Source: Emiliania huxleyi CCMP1516
Lineage: Eukaryota; Haptophyta; Isochrysidales; Noelaerhabdaceae
Direction of reading: 5' to 3'
Assembly: GCF_000372725.1 (NCBI RefSeq)
Contig: NW_005199235.1
Coordinates: 1-64,000, forward strand
Length of the DNA: 64,000 nt
Position numbers and translations under genes: made by a program. The notes under the pieces are model-generated. The model saw nothing but the letters and a program-made list of their open reading frames with translations, had not been told where the DNA came from and did not search any database. This document shows, one piece after another, positions 43,342-52,514 of this stretch. The first letter of the stretch is position 1, and each line of letters starts with the position of its first letter.

Positions 43342-44029
43342 GACAACGGCCGTTGCTCCCCACTTGACTTGCCGTCGCCGACACTTTGGAGATGTGAACA
43401 CACACGCTCTGCACAACGACCCCGCCGCATTCGTCGCCGGCGCGCGACAGGCTCCCGTCGGCCGGACTGCCCTCGACGAGTGGGTGTCGCCAACCAACGA
43501 CACGCACTCGAGGGTAGTGCCGACGGGACGCGGCTCGAGGGCGACTCTCGCGAAGGCACGGCTGGCAACCGTGGCGCGGGGCTCGCGCTCGACAAGACCG
43601 GGATCGCTCTACCGGCAAACATCTCGCTGACATGCGCGCACCGTCGAGCTGACGGCGGGCGCGCTGCCGTCGCACGCCTCCCAAGTCATATGCCACGACG
43701 TGCGGCGAAGGCCCCCGCACGGGGGGTCCCGGCCGACGTCATGCGCGTCCGGACGCGGCCCTCCGTACACGGAAACAGGATACTGAAGGCATTCCCGAAC
43801 TCAAAACAGGATACTGAGGGCAGATATGAGCTCAGCTCAGTGAGATCTAGCTGCACATACCCTTAGTATCCAGAATAGTCAAGTCTGAAAAAAGTCGGTC
43901 CGACCGCGCGGAGCCGTCTGGCTCTCTGCAGAGCCCTCGCGGGCACGCCTGGTCCGCGGCGGCGAGGAGGGAGCGAGCGCCGAGAGCAACGTCAATCCTG
44001 TGTGCGAGGGGGAGGGGAACACACTTATG
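43342..44029. other. Intergenic, no gene seen
   Basis: Contains a tandem pair around AGGATACTGA (43786 and 43809). The open frames are extensions or shadows of the membrane/IQ gene. Confidence 0.4.
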
Positions 44030-44485
44030 CTAGTAGGTCAGGGAGGTGTAGATGGCCGGGGTCAACCACCTGCACTCGGATGAGCCGCAGCCTAATCTCC
44101 GCCGTCGCCGCAGCAGGCAGCAGCTTGCCAAAGGAGCCGCCAGCGTGGAGTATAGGTGCCAAAGCTCTGCTCCATGGTGTTCGCCGCCGATACGCGAGCC
44201 CCACTTTTGTTGCTGCGCACTCTCATCTATTGTGGACGGGACGTAGCCTTCTGGCACGGGCAAGACCTCGGCTGGCACGTAGGAAGGTCGAGGTCCGGGC
44301 TCCCCCAGTCCCATGTTGACGACACCAGTAGACAGCTCCTTGCCGAGCATTGATGTGCAGAGGGCCTGGTAGATGACTGGACCAAGGCACTGCACACCGG
44401 AACCAAAACACTGCATGCACTTGCTCGCATCCGGCCCCGCTGTGCTCTTGGAATGCAGCGTGCCACGGCACAGGCAGTGCGGCAA
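44030..44485 (-). CDS. Hypothetical Cys-containing protein (uncertain)
   Basis: A 151-codon frame with protein-like composition (SKCMQCFGSGVQCLGPVIYQ, MLGKELSTGVVNMGLGEPG, VPAEVLPVPEGYVPSTIDES). The reported start is not clearly real and upstream exons may exist. Cys spacing and Gly/Pro content suggest a small extracellular or disulfide-bonded protein, but this is a guess. Confidence 0.35.
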   Translation of the reverse strand: MPHCLCRGTLHSKSTAGPDASKCMQCFGSGVQCLGPVIYQALCTSMLGKELSTGVVNMGLGEPGPRPSYVPAEVLPVPEGYVPSTIDESAQQQKWGSRIGGEHHGAELWHLYSTLAAPLASCCLLRRRRRLGCGSSECRWLTPAIYTSLTY

Positions 44486-44819
44486 ACGCTGTATGCTCGG
44501 TCATCATCGCCTCCGTGCTTGTCCCTGCAGCCATACTGCGTCAGTTAGCACTGTAGGCGAGAGCACGCCGAGCACCGCACTCGTTGCAGCTGCCGAGGGC
44601 TGCACGCGTAACTGCTGTGGGCGCCCGCGAGAGCGCGCGATGTTTTGTTCTCCGCTCGAGGTTCTCCTGAAAAGAAAGATATCCGGCCCGAACGCTACGG
44701 TGGAGCACAGAAAATCACGCGCACCAACTCCAATTAGAACTCCAATTAAACAAAAACTCGAATTAGCAGACAGAAGAACGCTATGGCTAGAGTGAAAGCC
44801 CCGCGAAGCGGCGCAAAAC

Positions 44820-45449
44820 ATGATAGCTGGGCTCATCAGTCCTGCTGTCGAGTCACCTGGGCAAGAGTCTGACAACGACAGCTTGCCAGGAAAGGGCAGC
44901 TACACGTCCAGCCACGCATCGAGTGACGACGAGCAACCAGGAATCCTGCTCCTCGACGACAGCACATCGATCATCGTCCTCGCATGCCACATCATCGACG
45001 ACAGAAGGCAGGCAAGCCATCCCAGTGACGCCCGATCGACCCACAGCGATCCCACGGCTGAAGATCTTGGCATTGCGCTATCGCTGGTTGTTGCGCCCTG
45101 CGAACGACTTCGGTGTGGGCCGCTCAAGTCGGTCGAATTTATTCAACGCTCTTGGCATGCACGGCAGGAGAACGACAGCGGGGTGGCGCAACTTCCCCGA
45201 TCCCCTTCACTGCTTGAGATGGCTGCACAGAACGCAGTATGGGCTCGGGCGTCGGTCCATTCAGACTGCGGGGGAGCATGCATACCCCACAGCCACGCTC
45301 CAGACCGCGCTGCTGATCCGGCAAATTGGAGGACCTCGTGCCTCTCGGCTTCTCTTATGCGTGATGCCAGCAGAAAGGACGCTGATGCATGCTCAAATGA
45401 GGCACCGCGTATCTCCTCGCAGCTGCAGCTGGCATCCGCCGTGGACTAA
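44820..45449 (+). CDS. Hypothetical protein (uncertain)
   Basis: A 209-aa ORF from an ATG at 44820 (SPAVESPGQESDNDSLPGKG, then LLDDSTSIIVLACHIIDDRR). A longer overlapping frame (44923-45723) is equally open, so coding status is doubtful. No domain recognised. Confidence 0.25.
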   Translation: MIAGLISPAVESPGQESDNDSLPGKGSYTSSHASSDDEQPGILLLDDSTSIIVLACHIIDDRRQASHPSDARSTHSDPTAEDLGIALSLVVAPCERLRCGPLKSVEFIQRSWHARQENDSGVAQLPRSPSLLEMAAQNAVWARASVHSDCGGACIPHSHAPDRAADPANWRTSCLSASLMRDASRKDADACSNEAPRISSQLQLASAVD

Positions 45450-46612
45450 CGAAATCTGCGATCTCAGTGCCCCAGCACGCAAAATTTTCTCTGCAGGGCT
45501 ACCGCCCCGCACCCCGCCTGGGATGAATTCACACCTCTCAACAGCTGTTCACACTTGGAAAACTCACCGGATTTGGGCCACTTGCCTGGGCGACCCTGGA
45601 CCCCTGGCGGACGCGCATGACGTCGGCCGGGACCCCCCGTGCGGGGGCCTTCCGTGCGGCCTAGATTTAGCACACGCGCCTCTGCTTGCATACGCTCATA
45701 CATTGGATTGTCATTGCCTGTGAGTGCGAGATAGGGCTAGCGGCTGGCGGCTAGCCCCTGAGGAGAGTGACCAGAGACACCTCACATGACCCCACACACG
45801 GTCTAGACTCTAGTCCGGCCTCGCGGTCGGCGGAGATTGCTAGAGGCCGAGCAAGCCTGCTCTAGCCTCACGCGTTCGCCCCTGTTGTCTGTTGTTTGTT
45901 GTGCCCTTGTTTGTTTCTCTTGGCACCTGGGAGTGCTGGGGGGGGCGACAGGGAGAATGTGGCCCTGAGTTATGTGTACGCCAACTCAGGGTGTGTGGCA
46001 GCCAGCTGGCTGTGTGTCTTGTGAGCTTGCTTGTGTCTGTGTGTCGTTCGTGCGTGTCGTCATCATCTGTCTCGCGTCCACCCATACCGCGCTGGTGTCC
46101 AGTCCGAGCCTGGCTGTTCTTCACCTTCCTACCTAAACCCCTTCTCTGTTGCCCAAATGATGAACGGCCTGCTGATGTGTCAGGCCATGGCCTAAATCTC
46201 CGGGTTCCGCAACCGGCATCGCGTACTCGAGTACACTGCAACTCTCCAACCAGCAGCAGCCGGTGAACACCACAGAAGGAGGGGCCGCAAACAAAAGAAA
46301 ATAAATCGCGCCGTCACAGTCTGGCCTAGATCTCCGCGCCGCAACGCGCTTATTCCGGCATCCTTTCACTGAAAATCGCAGAAAATATACCTTTAGCAAA
46401 AATCGCTTCCCTAACCAAAAAAGAAAATTGCCTCGCGCGCACAGGACACAGCTCTTGAGGCTCACCCCGACGCCTCGCCGCCCTCGCCCCGCCGCCCCGA
46501 TCTGGCGTCGGGCGTCGCCCCCGTCGCCCCCCGCGGCCGCCCCTCCCTCCTCCCCCGCCCGCCCGATCCGCAGCGCCGCCCACACCTGCGCGCCGCGCCC
46601 GCGCCACAGACC
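45450..46612. other. Intergenic, no gene seen
   Basis: The stretch immediately upstream of the V-ATPase G start (46440-46612) is a C-rich 5' leader typical of this genome. The rest shows short ORFs only. Confidence 0.45.
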
Positions 46613-47090
46613 ATGGACGCGACCGCCAAGGCCCACATCGGCATCCAGAAGCTGCTGCAGGCGGAGCAGGACGCGGCGGAGATCGTGGCCAAGGCGAAGC
46701 AGGACAAGGTCGCGCGCCTCAAGCAGGCCAAGGCCGAGGCGGACGAGGAGATTGCAGCCTACAAGGCGCCGCGCACCCCTCGCGTGTCCGCGCTTCTCGA
46801 GCCCCGGCAGGGACCCCCTCCGCCGCCCACCCCACGCAGGCGCAGCGGCAGGCGCAGTTCGAGGTCTTCTCCAAGGACAAGCTCGGCGACAGCGGCGCGC
46901 CGCCCCCCTCCCCTCTGTCCTCTTTCTCCCTGCTGTCTCCGACCCTCGCCGCCGGCCTGCAGGAGCGCACTCCAAGACGACCCAGTCCGCCACCGAGGAG
47001 GAGCTGCTGCTGATCTCCCAGCAGGTCGCGGGCAACAAGGACACCATGATGAACATGCTGCTGCAATCCGTGACCGAGGTGAGCGTCTGA
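46613..47090 (+). CDS. V-type proton ATPase subunit G
   Basis: Three exons, 46613-46765, 46840-46894 and 46963-47090, encode 111 aa, the normal length. Residues 5-50 have the conserved stalk helix (HIGIQKLLQAEQDAAEIVAK, LKQAKAEADEEIAAYK). The second exon adds AQRQAQFEVFSKDKLGDSG. The third adds HSKTTQSATEEELLLISQQ and a helix to VTEVSV. Both introns use GC donors (AAG|GCGCCG and GCG|GCGCGC) with AG acceptors and keep frame exactly. Subunit G forms the peripheral stator with subunit E in the V1 sector on vacuoles, Golgi and, in coccolithophores, calcifying vesicles. No anomalies. Confidence 0.93.
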
Positions 47091-47634
47091 GCCGCACGTG
47101 GCCTGCGGGCTGTCTTAGCGCGCCGCCAACCGCCCTCCTCTTCAAAGCGCGGGGTGCGGGCGCCGAGTGCGGTGGCGACTCGACGGGGCTGCCGAGGCGA
47201 GCCCGGTCAACGCCCCGGCGCGTGTTGGCGGCGAGCGCTGCGGGCGCCCGCGTGTACGTAATAGTATTCGGGCTAGAGTTTTGAGAGCGGACGCTGAGAG
47301 TCCGAGCCACCGCGCCACCGGCCCCGCCTGGTTAGAGCTTAGACGAGTAAGACAGAGACAGAGTCCGTCCAGGAGACCGACCAGTCTCCCGACGTATTTC
47401 AAAACGATGTACTTCTCTTGAGGGCCACAATAAAGAACACACGACTGCGCGGAGACTGTATCGAGCCCCCCCCCCCCCCAACGGCAACGCCGCGCGGGCG
47501 GGAGACGGCTCTCGCTCTCTGCGCCACACACGGATCCAACCGCGCCAAGCGCCAACAGCCAATTTGGCGCGACCAGTCCCCCTCACACAGCCTCGCTCTC
47601 TCACGCCCGCCCCCTTTGGTCTCAGTGGCGACTC
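47091..47634. other. Spacer between convergent genes
   Basis: About 540 bp between the V-ATPase G stop and the SSNA1 stop on the other strand, with a poly-C tract at 47466-47479. No gene. Confidence 0.5.
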
Positions 47635-48418
47635 TCACGCGGACGGCGCTTTCTTCTTCTGCAGGTTGACGGACTCGCGCTTGAGCACGTGCAGCAGGGT
47701 CTGGGGGAGGGAGAGGTGTGAGGAGGGGAGGGGGGAGGGGAGGGTGCTCGGTCCGTCTCCCTGGTCCGCAGTGGCCCCACTCTCTCTTCTGGGCTGGGCC
47801 GCGGCATGCCTGCGACGACTCCATGATTTTGGCGTAGGCCGCCTCGGTCTCCTGGATCGTCTTGTCGTACTCGTTGCGAGACGCTATCTTGCGCGCCTGT
47901 GAAGGGGGTTCCGGAGTCGGGGGGGGAGGGGCGGCGCCAGCGAGCATGGGTATGCGCGTCGCGGCGGGCGGGCGGCGGCTGGTGCCAAGTTGTCGTTGAT
48001 GCGAGCGAGGCGTTCCGTGAGGATGCGGAGATCGTTCTGGATCTTGGCTACGAGGGGGGGGGGGGCGGCGGAAGTGAGAGCGGGCGTAGGGAGGGAGCAG
48101 AGTGCGGTGGGGGCGGGAGATCACGCGACATCAGCCCCGGTGCAGGCGGGTGGCAGCCAAGGCGGCACTGTCGGTAACGTGTGTGCAACGCTCGCACCCT
48201 TCTCCTCCTCGTCTGCTGCCACCGAGCGGTTTAGCTCCTCGCGCTTCTCTCGCAGCTCCTCGATGCCTGCGCGAACGGGGAGGCAGCGAGTCACGCTGCT
48301 GTTCGACTCCACTGTGGCACAGCAGCGGTGACGATTTTGCAGCGTGGGCAAGAGTGTGGCGCGCACAGCGGACGAGGTCGTTGTTGTAGTTCTGGAGGGT
48401 GGCGCCCGCTTGCGCCAT
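47635..48418 (-). CDS. SSNA1: SSNA1/DIP13 microtubule-remodelling coiled coil
   Basis: Five small exons, 48418-48367, 48266-48198, 48047-47986, 47896-47810 and 47700-47635, sum to 336 nt and encode 111 aa. The order matches SSNA1 (NA14/DIP13) from end to end: [63 protein letters not shown]. Introns 3 and 4 have GC donors, the others GT. SSNA1 family proteins assemble into fibrils at centrosomes and basal bodies and promote microtubule branching and ciliary function. Presence of this gene and the ULK4-like gene is consistent with a flagellated life stage. It is convergent with V-ATPase G. Confidence 0.93.
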
Positions 48419-48564
48419 GTCTCACCTGCGTGCGCGAGGTCCTTGGTTGGTATGTTGACTGACGGCGAGGTGGGCGGGGAGTGGCAGGCGGCTCACGGCC
48501 AGGAACGCTAGGCAAAGGAGCGGCGGGCACTGGAAAGAAGAAAGCGCGTTGGGCGCGCGCTGAT

Positions 48565-48640
48565 CGCATCCCTTGGGTTGTGTGTTTTCTTTCTTTCTTT
48601 CATCCCTTTGGGTTGTCCGTTTATTTATTTCTTTTTCGCT
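48565..48640 (-). promoter_or_regulatory. Dispersed TTTCTTTC motif upstream of SSNA1
   Basis: CATCCCTTGGGTTGTGTGTT and TTCTTTCTTTCTTTC, then a second CCCTTTGGGTTGTCCG unit, lie 150-220 nt upstream of the SSNA1 ATG in the same orientation relative to the gene as the copy upstream of the RS-rich gene. Possible shared promoter or 5'-UTR element. Confidence 0.45.
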
Positions 48641-48714
48641 GCTCCCCCTCTCCTCGAGAGCTCGCTGCTCATCACGCCGCCGCGCGGGCACTCTCTCTCT
48701 CTCCATACTCCATC

Positions 48715-48716
<2 letters not shown>

Positions 48717-48798
<82 letters not shown>

Positions 48799-48832
48799 CT
48801 CGCTCTCGCTCTCGCTCTCTCTCTCTCTCTCT
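48717..48832. repeat. (CT)n microsatellite
   Basis: About 116 bp of CT repeats with a short CTCGCTCTCG interruption near 48795-48815. Confidence 0.97.
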
Positions 48833-48895
48833 CCCGCTCCTCCCCTTCAACAACGAACCTACCAACAACATACGTAATATATTGCGCGGTCACCG

Positions 48896-48967
48896 CACAC
48901 CCGGTCATTTAGCGTTCGAAGCGGTCAGTTTTGGTCATTTGCCGACGCGAAGCGGTCGTTTTCCGAT
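48896..48967 (-). repeat. Iteron-like cluster related to the Rep-associated repeat
   Basis: On the minus strand TCGGAAAACGACCGCTTCG, then AAATGACC, CTGACCGCTTCG and AAATGACCGGG occur within 72 bp. The 19 bp TCGGAAAACGACCGCTTCG word is identical to 52297-52315 and to the sequence at the right edge of the window. Confidence 0.7.
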
Positions 48968-49393
48968 TTAAGTTTGTACATCCCGGCGGGGGGGGGGGGG
49001 GTCCCCGTGCCTAACACGTCTCACATGATGGTTCCGGCGTCGAAGTCCTGTGCTGCTGCTCCGAGTGTTCTCTCGGCCTCCGCGCCTCCCGAGAATTAGG
49101 CGCCGCCCTCGGGCGCGGCGGTCGCGAATGACACGGCCACGGCTGCGCCTTCCCCGCCGGTCGTCTCGGTTGTCGCTATGGGCGCTGGCCCTGTCCCGCC
49201 CGCCGCAAGCCGCAAGCCGCAAGCGCAAGGCATCGTGCGAGAACGACTCGAGCGATGCCGGCACTGCCAACAAGGCCGCCCTGTTTGAGGTCCGCCCGCC
49301 CTCATAGCACGATGTCGCGTGCGCTCTCATTGCTGACAATCCCGACCGTGCCTCAGGACGTGGTGTCAGCTCTGAACTCGGATGAGGGGTGCG
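48968..49393. other. Intergenic or 5' exon region
   Basis: GC-rich sequence with a poly-G run near 48989-49002. One plus frame (SRKRKASCENDSSDAGTANK) could be an upstream exon of the next gene but no splice join is evident. Confidence 0.35.
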
Positions 49394-51443
49394 ATGTCCG
49401 CGTTCGAGTCGCTCCTTTCTGTTTACGAGACGGTGCGAGGCCAGGGCTGGTGGATTAACATTAACACACCTCAGGGGCAGCTCTGACTACAGATCGTGCC
49501 AACACTTGGCGCAGAGGTCGGTGTTAACACAGTTGAACGGCAGTCCCAAAACAAGCGTTAACATAGCCGTTAACACGGTGTTGACACACGCTCCGGGTAA
49601 AACCCGGGTATACCTGCAAAAAACCGGGTATACCCGAGAAATACCTGGGTCCGCGTCAATGCCGCGCGCGCCCTACTCCCAGGGCCACTGCGCCAACTGC
49701 AGCGCCACCTTGTGATTTTTGGGTCAAAATCGTCCCGATTTCATAATGTTCGTTCGTACGTGCATCCGCGGCGCCCAGCGCGGTGCCAGCGGCTCCCATA
49801 CCTCTAAGAGGCCACCCACCTCCGTATAGACCCTTATATCCGCGGTTTACGCCCAATAGAGGCAGCTGCAAGAGGGCCCGGACGGGCACTGCGGCACACA
49901 CTGCTCGCTGCTCGGCCATGCGGTAGCGTCTGGTGATGCCGCCCCTGCGCGGGCGGGGGCGTCTCACTCGGCAGCAACTGCGCCGCGCAGCGCAGGTTCG
50001 AGGGTCGCGGTGGGTGGGTGCACTGGAAGACGTAGCGGTCGAGAAAGCGCTCAGCGACCGCTACGTCTCGAGGATGGAGCCGTCGCGCGGACCCGACCGG
50101 CCGACCGGCAGTAGCAGCAGGCGCCGGAGGGCGCGGGAGGCAGCGGCGACACCTCGGGCCAGAAGCGCGAGCCCTAGGCTGGTGAGGGGGCCCGCTCATG
50201 CGTAAACGGCTCTGGGACTTAGCTAAATCGCGCATCGAAATCGGGACGATTTTGCCAGGGCACCGTCACAAGGTGGCACCGTCTGCTCAAGTACGCGCAC
50301 CGCACCATGTGCTGCCGCTACAAGTGCCAGAAAGCGGCTGCGGCGCAGCGGCAGGCGCGGCTGGCAGGTGGCGGTGCGGACGATGCGGTCGTGCCGACAT
50401 TCTGCTTCAAGATTGAGGCAGACAGTGCTCGGCATGCGCTTCTGCGAGCCCGAGCAACTCATCGCAAAGAAGCGGCGCAACAGGCTGGCTGCTGCCGACA
50501 AGGCCGTGTGCTACCTCACGCGAGGCACCTTCAAAGAGGACAGCAATGACGCTGGATTCATCGACACGCGCTGGGTGGAGCTCGAGGAGCTGTACGAGAA
50601 CTGTGGCAAGACGCCGCTGAAGAATGCGCTCAAGAAGTACCGAAAGGCGGAAGAGGAGGATGTGGATGCAGCGATTGCCGACTTTGAGGAGGGCGTCGAG
50701 CACGAGGGATAATAATGAATGGGACATGTTCGCAATCGCAGCTGCGGGTGTGAAGTGAATATGCTAGACGGCGGGTCAACACCTCCCGAGGGGCGGTGTT
50801 AACACGTTTTAACACCTCTACGGCTGTGGTGTTAACCGTTAACGTGTCAACACCGTGTTAACGTTAATCCACCAGCCCTGTGCGAGGCCAGCACAATCAC
50901 GGCGCCTGCTCTCATCTCATCACACGTTTCCTCTGCCGTTTTCAGGAAAAGTCCACCATGAAGTCGGAGCACGAGAAGGAGAAGGACGTGCTCACCTCTG
51001 AGCGGGACACCGCGCTATTCGACGTCAACGTTGCGCAGGCGCACTGCCAGTCGATTGCACGCAGGTGGAAGCGGCGCACATCCAGGCGATGAGCGAGCAG
51101 CAGGGAGCCATGCTCGCCAAGGCCCACGCGATCGAGCGGGAGAAGGTCGAGCTCGAGAAGGCCCTCGGCCCTCGCCATCGCCACGGGCGACATTAAGTAC
51201 GTGCGTGCGTCGCAGCGCAAGGGATATCAGTCGCGCGACAAGGAGCGGGAGCTGGTCAACAAGGAGGTGCGCTGGCTCATGTCTATCGCGAAGGACATGA
51301 CCGACGAGGCCAAGTCGCGGCCGGTGCTCGCCAACTCGCTCTGGGCGGTCGTGGCCCGCTTTCAGTCGCTGCAGACTCGCGCCAAGGCCGAGCTCCTCGC
51401 GGCGGAGGCGCGCGGTGCGACCTCGGCCGTTGATCTTCGCTGA
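49394..51443 (+). CDS. Coiled-coil protein gene interrupted by a transposon in intron 1
   Basis: Exon 1 (ATG 49394) encodes MSAFESLLSVYET and ends at a GT donor. The intron contains a 1.44 kb TIR element and ends at CGTTTTCAG near 50945. Exon 2 (EKSTMKSEHEKEKDVLTSER) leads to a coiled coil (AHIQAMSEQQGAMLAKAHAI) and a C-terminal helical part (KERELVNKEVRWLMSIAKDM, then LANSLWAVVARFQSLQTRAK) ending at 51443. The frame shifts twice: a 26-nt segment near 51038-51063 and a 7-8 nt GCCCTCG duplication near 51160. It may contain unusual mini-introns, sequence errors or a decaying gene. No family recognised. Confidence 0.5.
49704..50279. repeat. Nested inverted-repeat element inside TE4
   Basis: GCCACCTTGTGA and CAAAATCGTCCCGATTT at 49704-49741 are mirrored by AAATCGGGACGATTTTG and TCACAAGGTGGC at 50238-50279. 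About 576 bp overall; probably a second insertion within TE4. Confidence 0.75.
50368..50712 (+). CDS. Unknown protein carried by TE4
   Basis: The open frame reads MRFCEPEQLIAKKRRNRLAA from an internal ATG, then DKAVCYLTRGTFKEDSNDAG, WVELEELYENCGKTPLKNAL and an acidic C-terminus (EEEDVDAAIADFEEGVEHEG). The preceding plus frame (YKCQKAAAAQRQARLAGG, VPTFCFKIEA) looks like its continuation across a frame change near 50425. Composition is protein-like and globular, unlike the flanks. Cargo or a remnant element protein; no family. Confidence 0.45.
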   Translation: MAVRTMRSCRHSASRLRQTVLGMRFCEPEQLIAKKRRNRLAAADKAVCYLTRGTFKEDSNDAGFIDTRWVELEELYENCGKTPLKNALKKYRKAEEEDVDAAIADFEEGVEHEG

Positions 51444-51722
51444 GCTCCGTGCTACGAGCGAGCACGGTAGCGAGAGGTGGGTGGGGCGGGATAGGACGAG
51501 CCGGTGTGACCGAACTGCCGGTAAGAACACCAAGCGAAGCGGGTGCAGTGTAGAGGTGAGTATGAGGAGTGTAATACAGTGCACTCTACACAATGCTCAA
51601 TAGTGGAATGGTACTAAATGTGATGCGGCGCCCGCTGTCCCATGTCCGCGCCACCGCTCGAGAGAGATGTCGAGCGCGTCCGCCCGCAGCACCGGCTGTC
51701 CCAGTATTAGTGCTTAAAACGA
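51444..51722. other. Spacer, no gene seen
   Basis: About 280 bp between the coiled-coil gene and the Rep-associated repeat; AT-rich TACACTGCACTCTACACAA words only. Confidence 0.4.
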
Positions 51723-52098
51723 GCTTTAGTTCTACTCAAAAAACGCGTCACACCTCCCGACGATGTGATGATGTCGCGCAACATCTCACCCACAAATTCC
51801 GCCTCGTCGCCATCTGGGTACCACTTCTCGGGCGGGGTATTTGATGTAATGATAACACGCTGCCGAGCACGCCGCGAACTTACGCCACGCCGTGTACTTT
51901 CAACGCTCGGTCGTACACCGTTGGCCGCCTGACTAGCAGGGTCATGAGATCATGGAGAGGCACTTTTCCGTCGAAGCTATCGAGGACGATGTCCGCCTGG
52001 CCGCGGTATTCGCGCCATTGGGTATCGACGCTGCTTGGTATCGACGCTGCTTGGTATCGACGCTGCTTTCCTTGCGACGTAGACTTTTGTAACGTTTT
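51723..52098 (-). pseudogene. Decayed CRESS-DNA-type Rep helicase fragment, copy 1
   Basis: The minus strand has the superfamily 3 helicase order of circular Rep-encoding ssDNA viruses and plasmids: WREYRGQADIVLDSF (Walker B region, usually xxDDF), DGKVPLHDLMTLL, then in another frame VIITSNTPPEKWYPD (motif C with its Asn) and a following helix. An in-frame stop and frameshift separate Walker B from motif C. The nickase domain and Walker A are absent. A 17 bp unit (GGTATCGACGCTGCTT) is tripled at 52019-52070. The element is an endogenised, non-functional relic of a rolling-circle replicon. Confidence 0.75.
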
Positions 52099-52311
52099 TT
52101 CCAGTGTATGTAGCTCTTACGAACACACCCGAGGGTGAACTGCTGACAGGGTTTGCGATGAGGAGCGATCCGAACGTGGTATTCGGGTGATCAGATCACT
52201 ACCGCCTTTTTTGATCGGAAGGTGACCGCTTCGCCACCGTGGGCGTCGGGAAATGACCGGTTGGGGGGATTAAGGCTGATCCCCCCTGAGCCTCTTTCGG
52301 AAAACGACCGC
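51723..52311 (+). repeat. Direct repeat at least 0.59 kb, copy 1
   Basis: Nearly identical to 63392-64000 (11.7 kb away, same orientation). Differences are an 18 bp insertion in copy 2 (near 63476) and a few substitutions. The repeat includes the Rep fragment, the left half of the MITE family (from 52102) and the first iterons. Copy 2 runs off the window. Confidence 0.95.
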
Positions 52312-52366
52312 TTCGAGTCGGTCGGAAGGTGACCGCTCAAGTGACCGGTCCAATATGAAATGACCG
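52223..52366 (+). promoter_or_regulatory. GACCG iteron cluster beside the Rep fragment
   Basis: Six (T/C)GACCG(C/G) sites start at 52223, 52254, 52305, 52330, 52342 and 52361, several as AAATGACCGGT or GGTGACCGCTT. Clustered short direct repeats next to a Rep gene resemble Rep-binding iterons of a rolling-circle origin. No stem-loop with a conserved nonanucleotide was found. The cluster ends 150 bp upstream of the light-harvesting gene, so it may now sit in that promoter. Confidence 0.5.
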
Positions 52367-52514
52367 GTCCCAACGAGGGGCCGGAAATCCGAGGTAGACA
52401 GCCTTCTCCCTTCTCCGTTTCTGAGCGCGGAAGAGTCGCGCAAACCTCCCGTCACGTGCCCGCATCAGCGCCTAGATTCGGGAAGGCGCTCGGACACTTC
52501 CGAAAACCGCAAGC

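Larger units (their letters stand above)
49443..50879. mobile_element. TIR element with 10 bp target duplication (TE4)
   Basis: The terminal inverted repeats AGGGCTGGTGGATTAACATT (49443) and the complement ending CCACCAGCCCT (50879) are flanked by the direct repeat GTGCGAGGCC (49433-49442 and 50880-50889). A 9-11 bp duplication points to a Mutator-like mechanism. Subterminal TTAACAC/GTGTTAAC words are repeated many times near both ends, as in transposase-binding arrays. The interior carries a nested inverted repeat and a protein-like ORF but no recognisable transposase. Confidence 0.88.

Noticed and set aside
48422-48912. (RE)n/(SL)n repeat proteins
   Set aside because: Products of the CT microsatellite upstream of SSNA1.
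51700-51730. CAGTATTAG near the Rep fragment as a rolling-circle nonanucleotide origin
   Set aside because: Differs from the conserved TAGTATTAC/NANTATTAC motif and has no flanking stem-loop.
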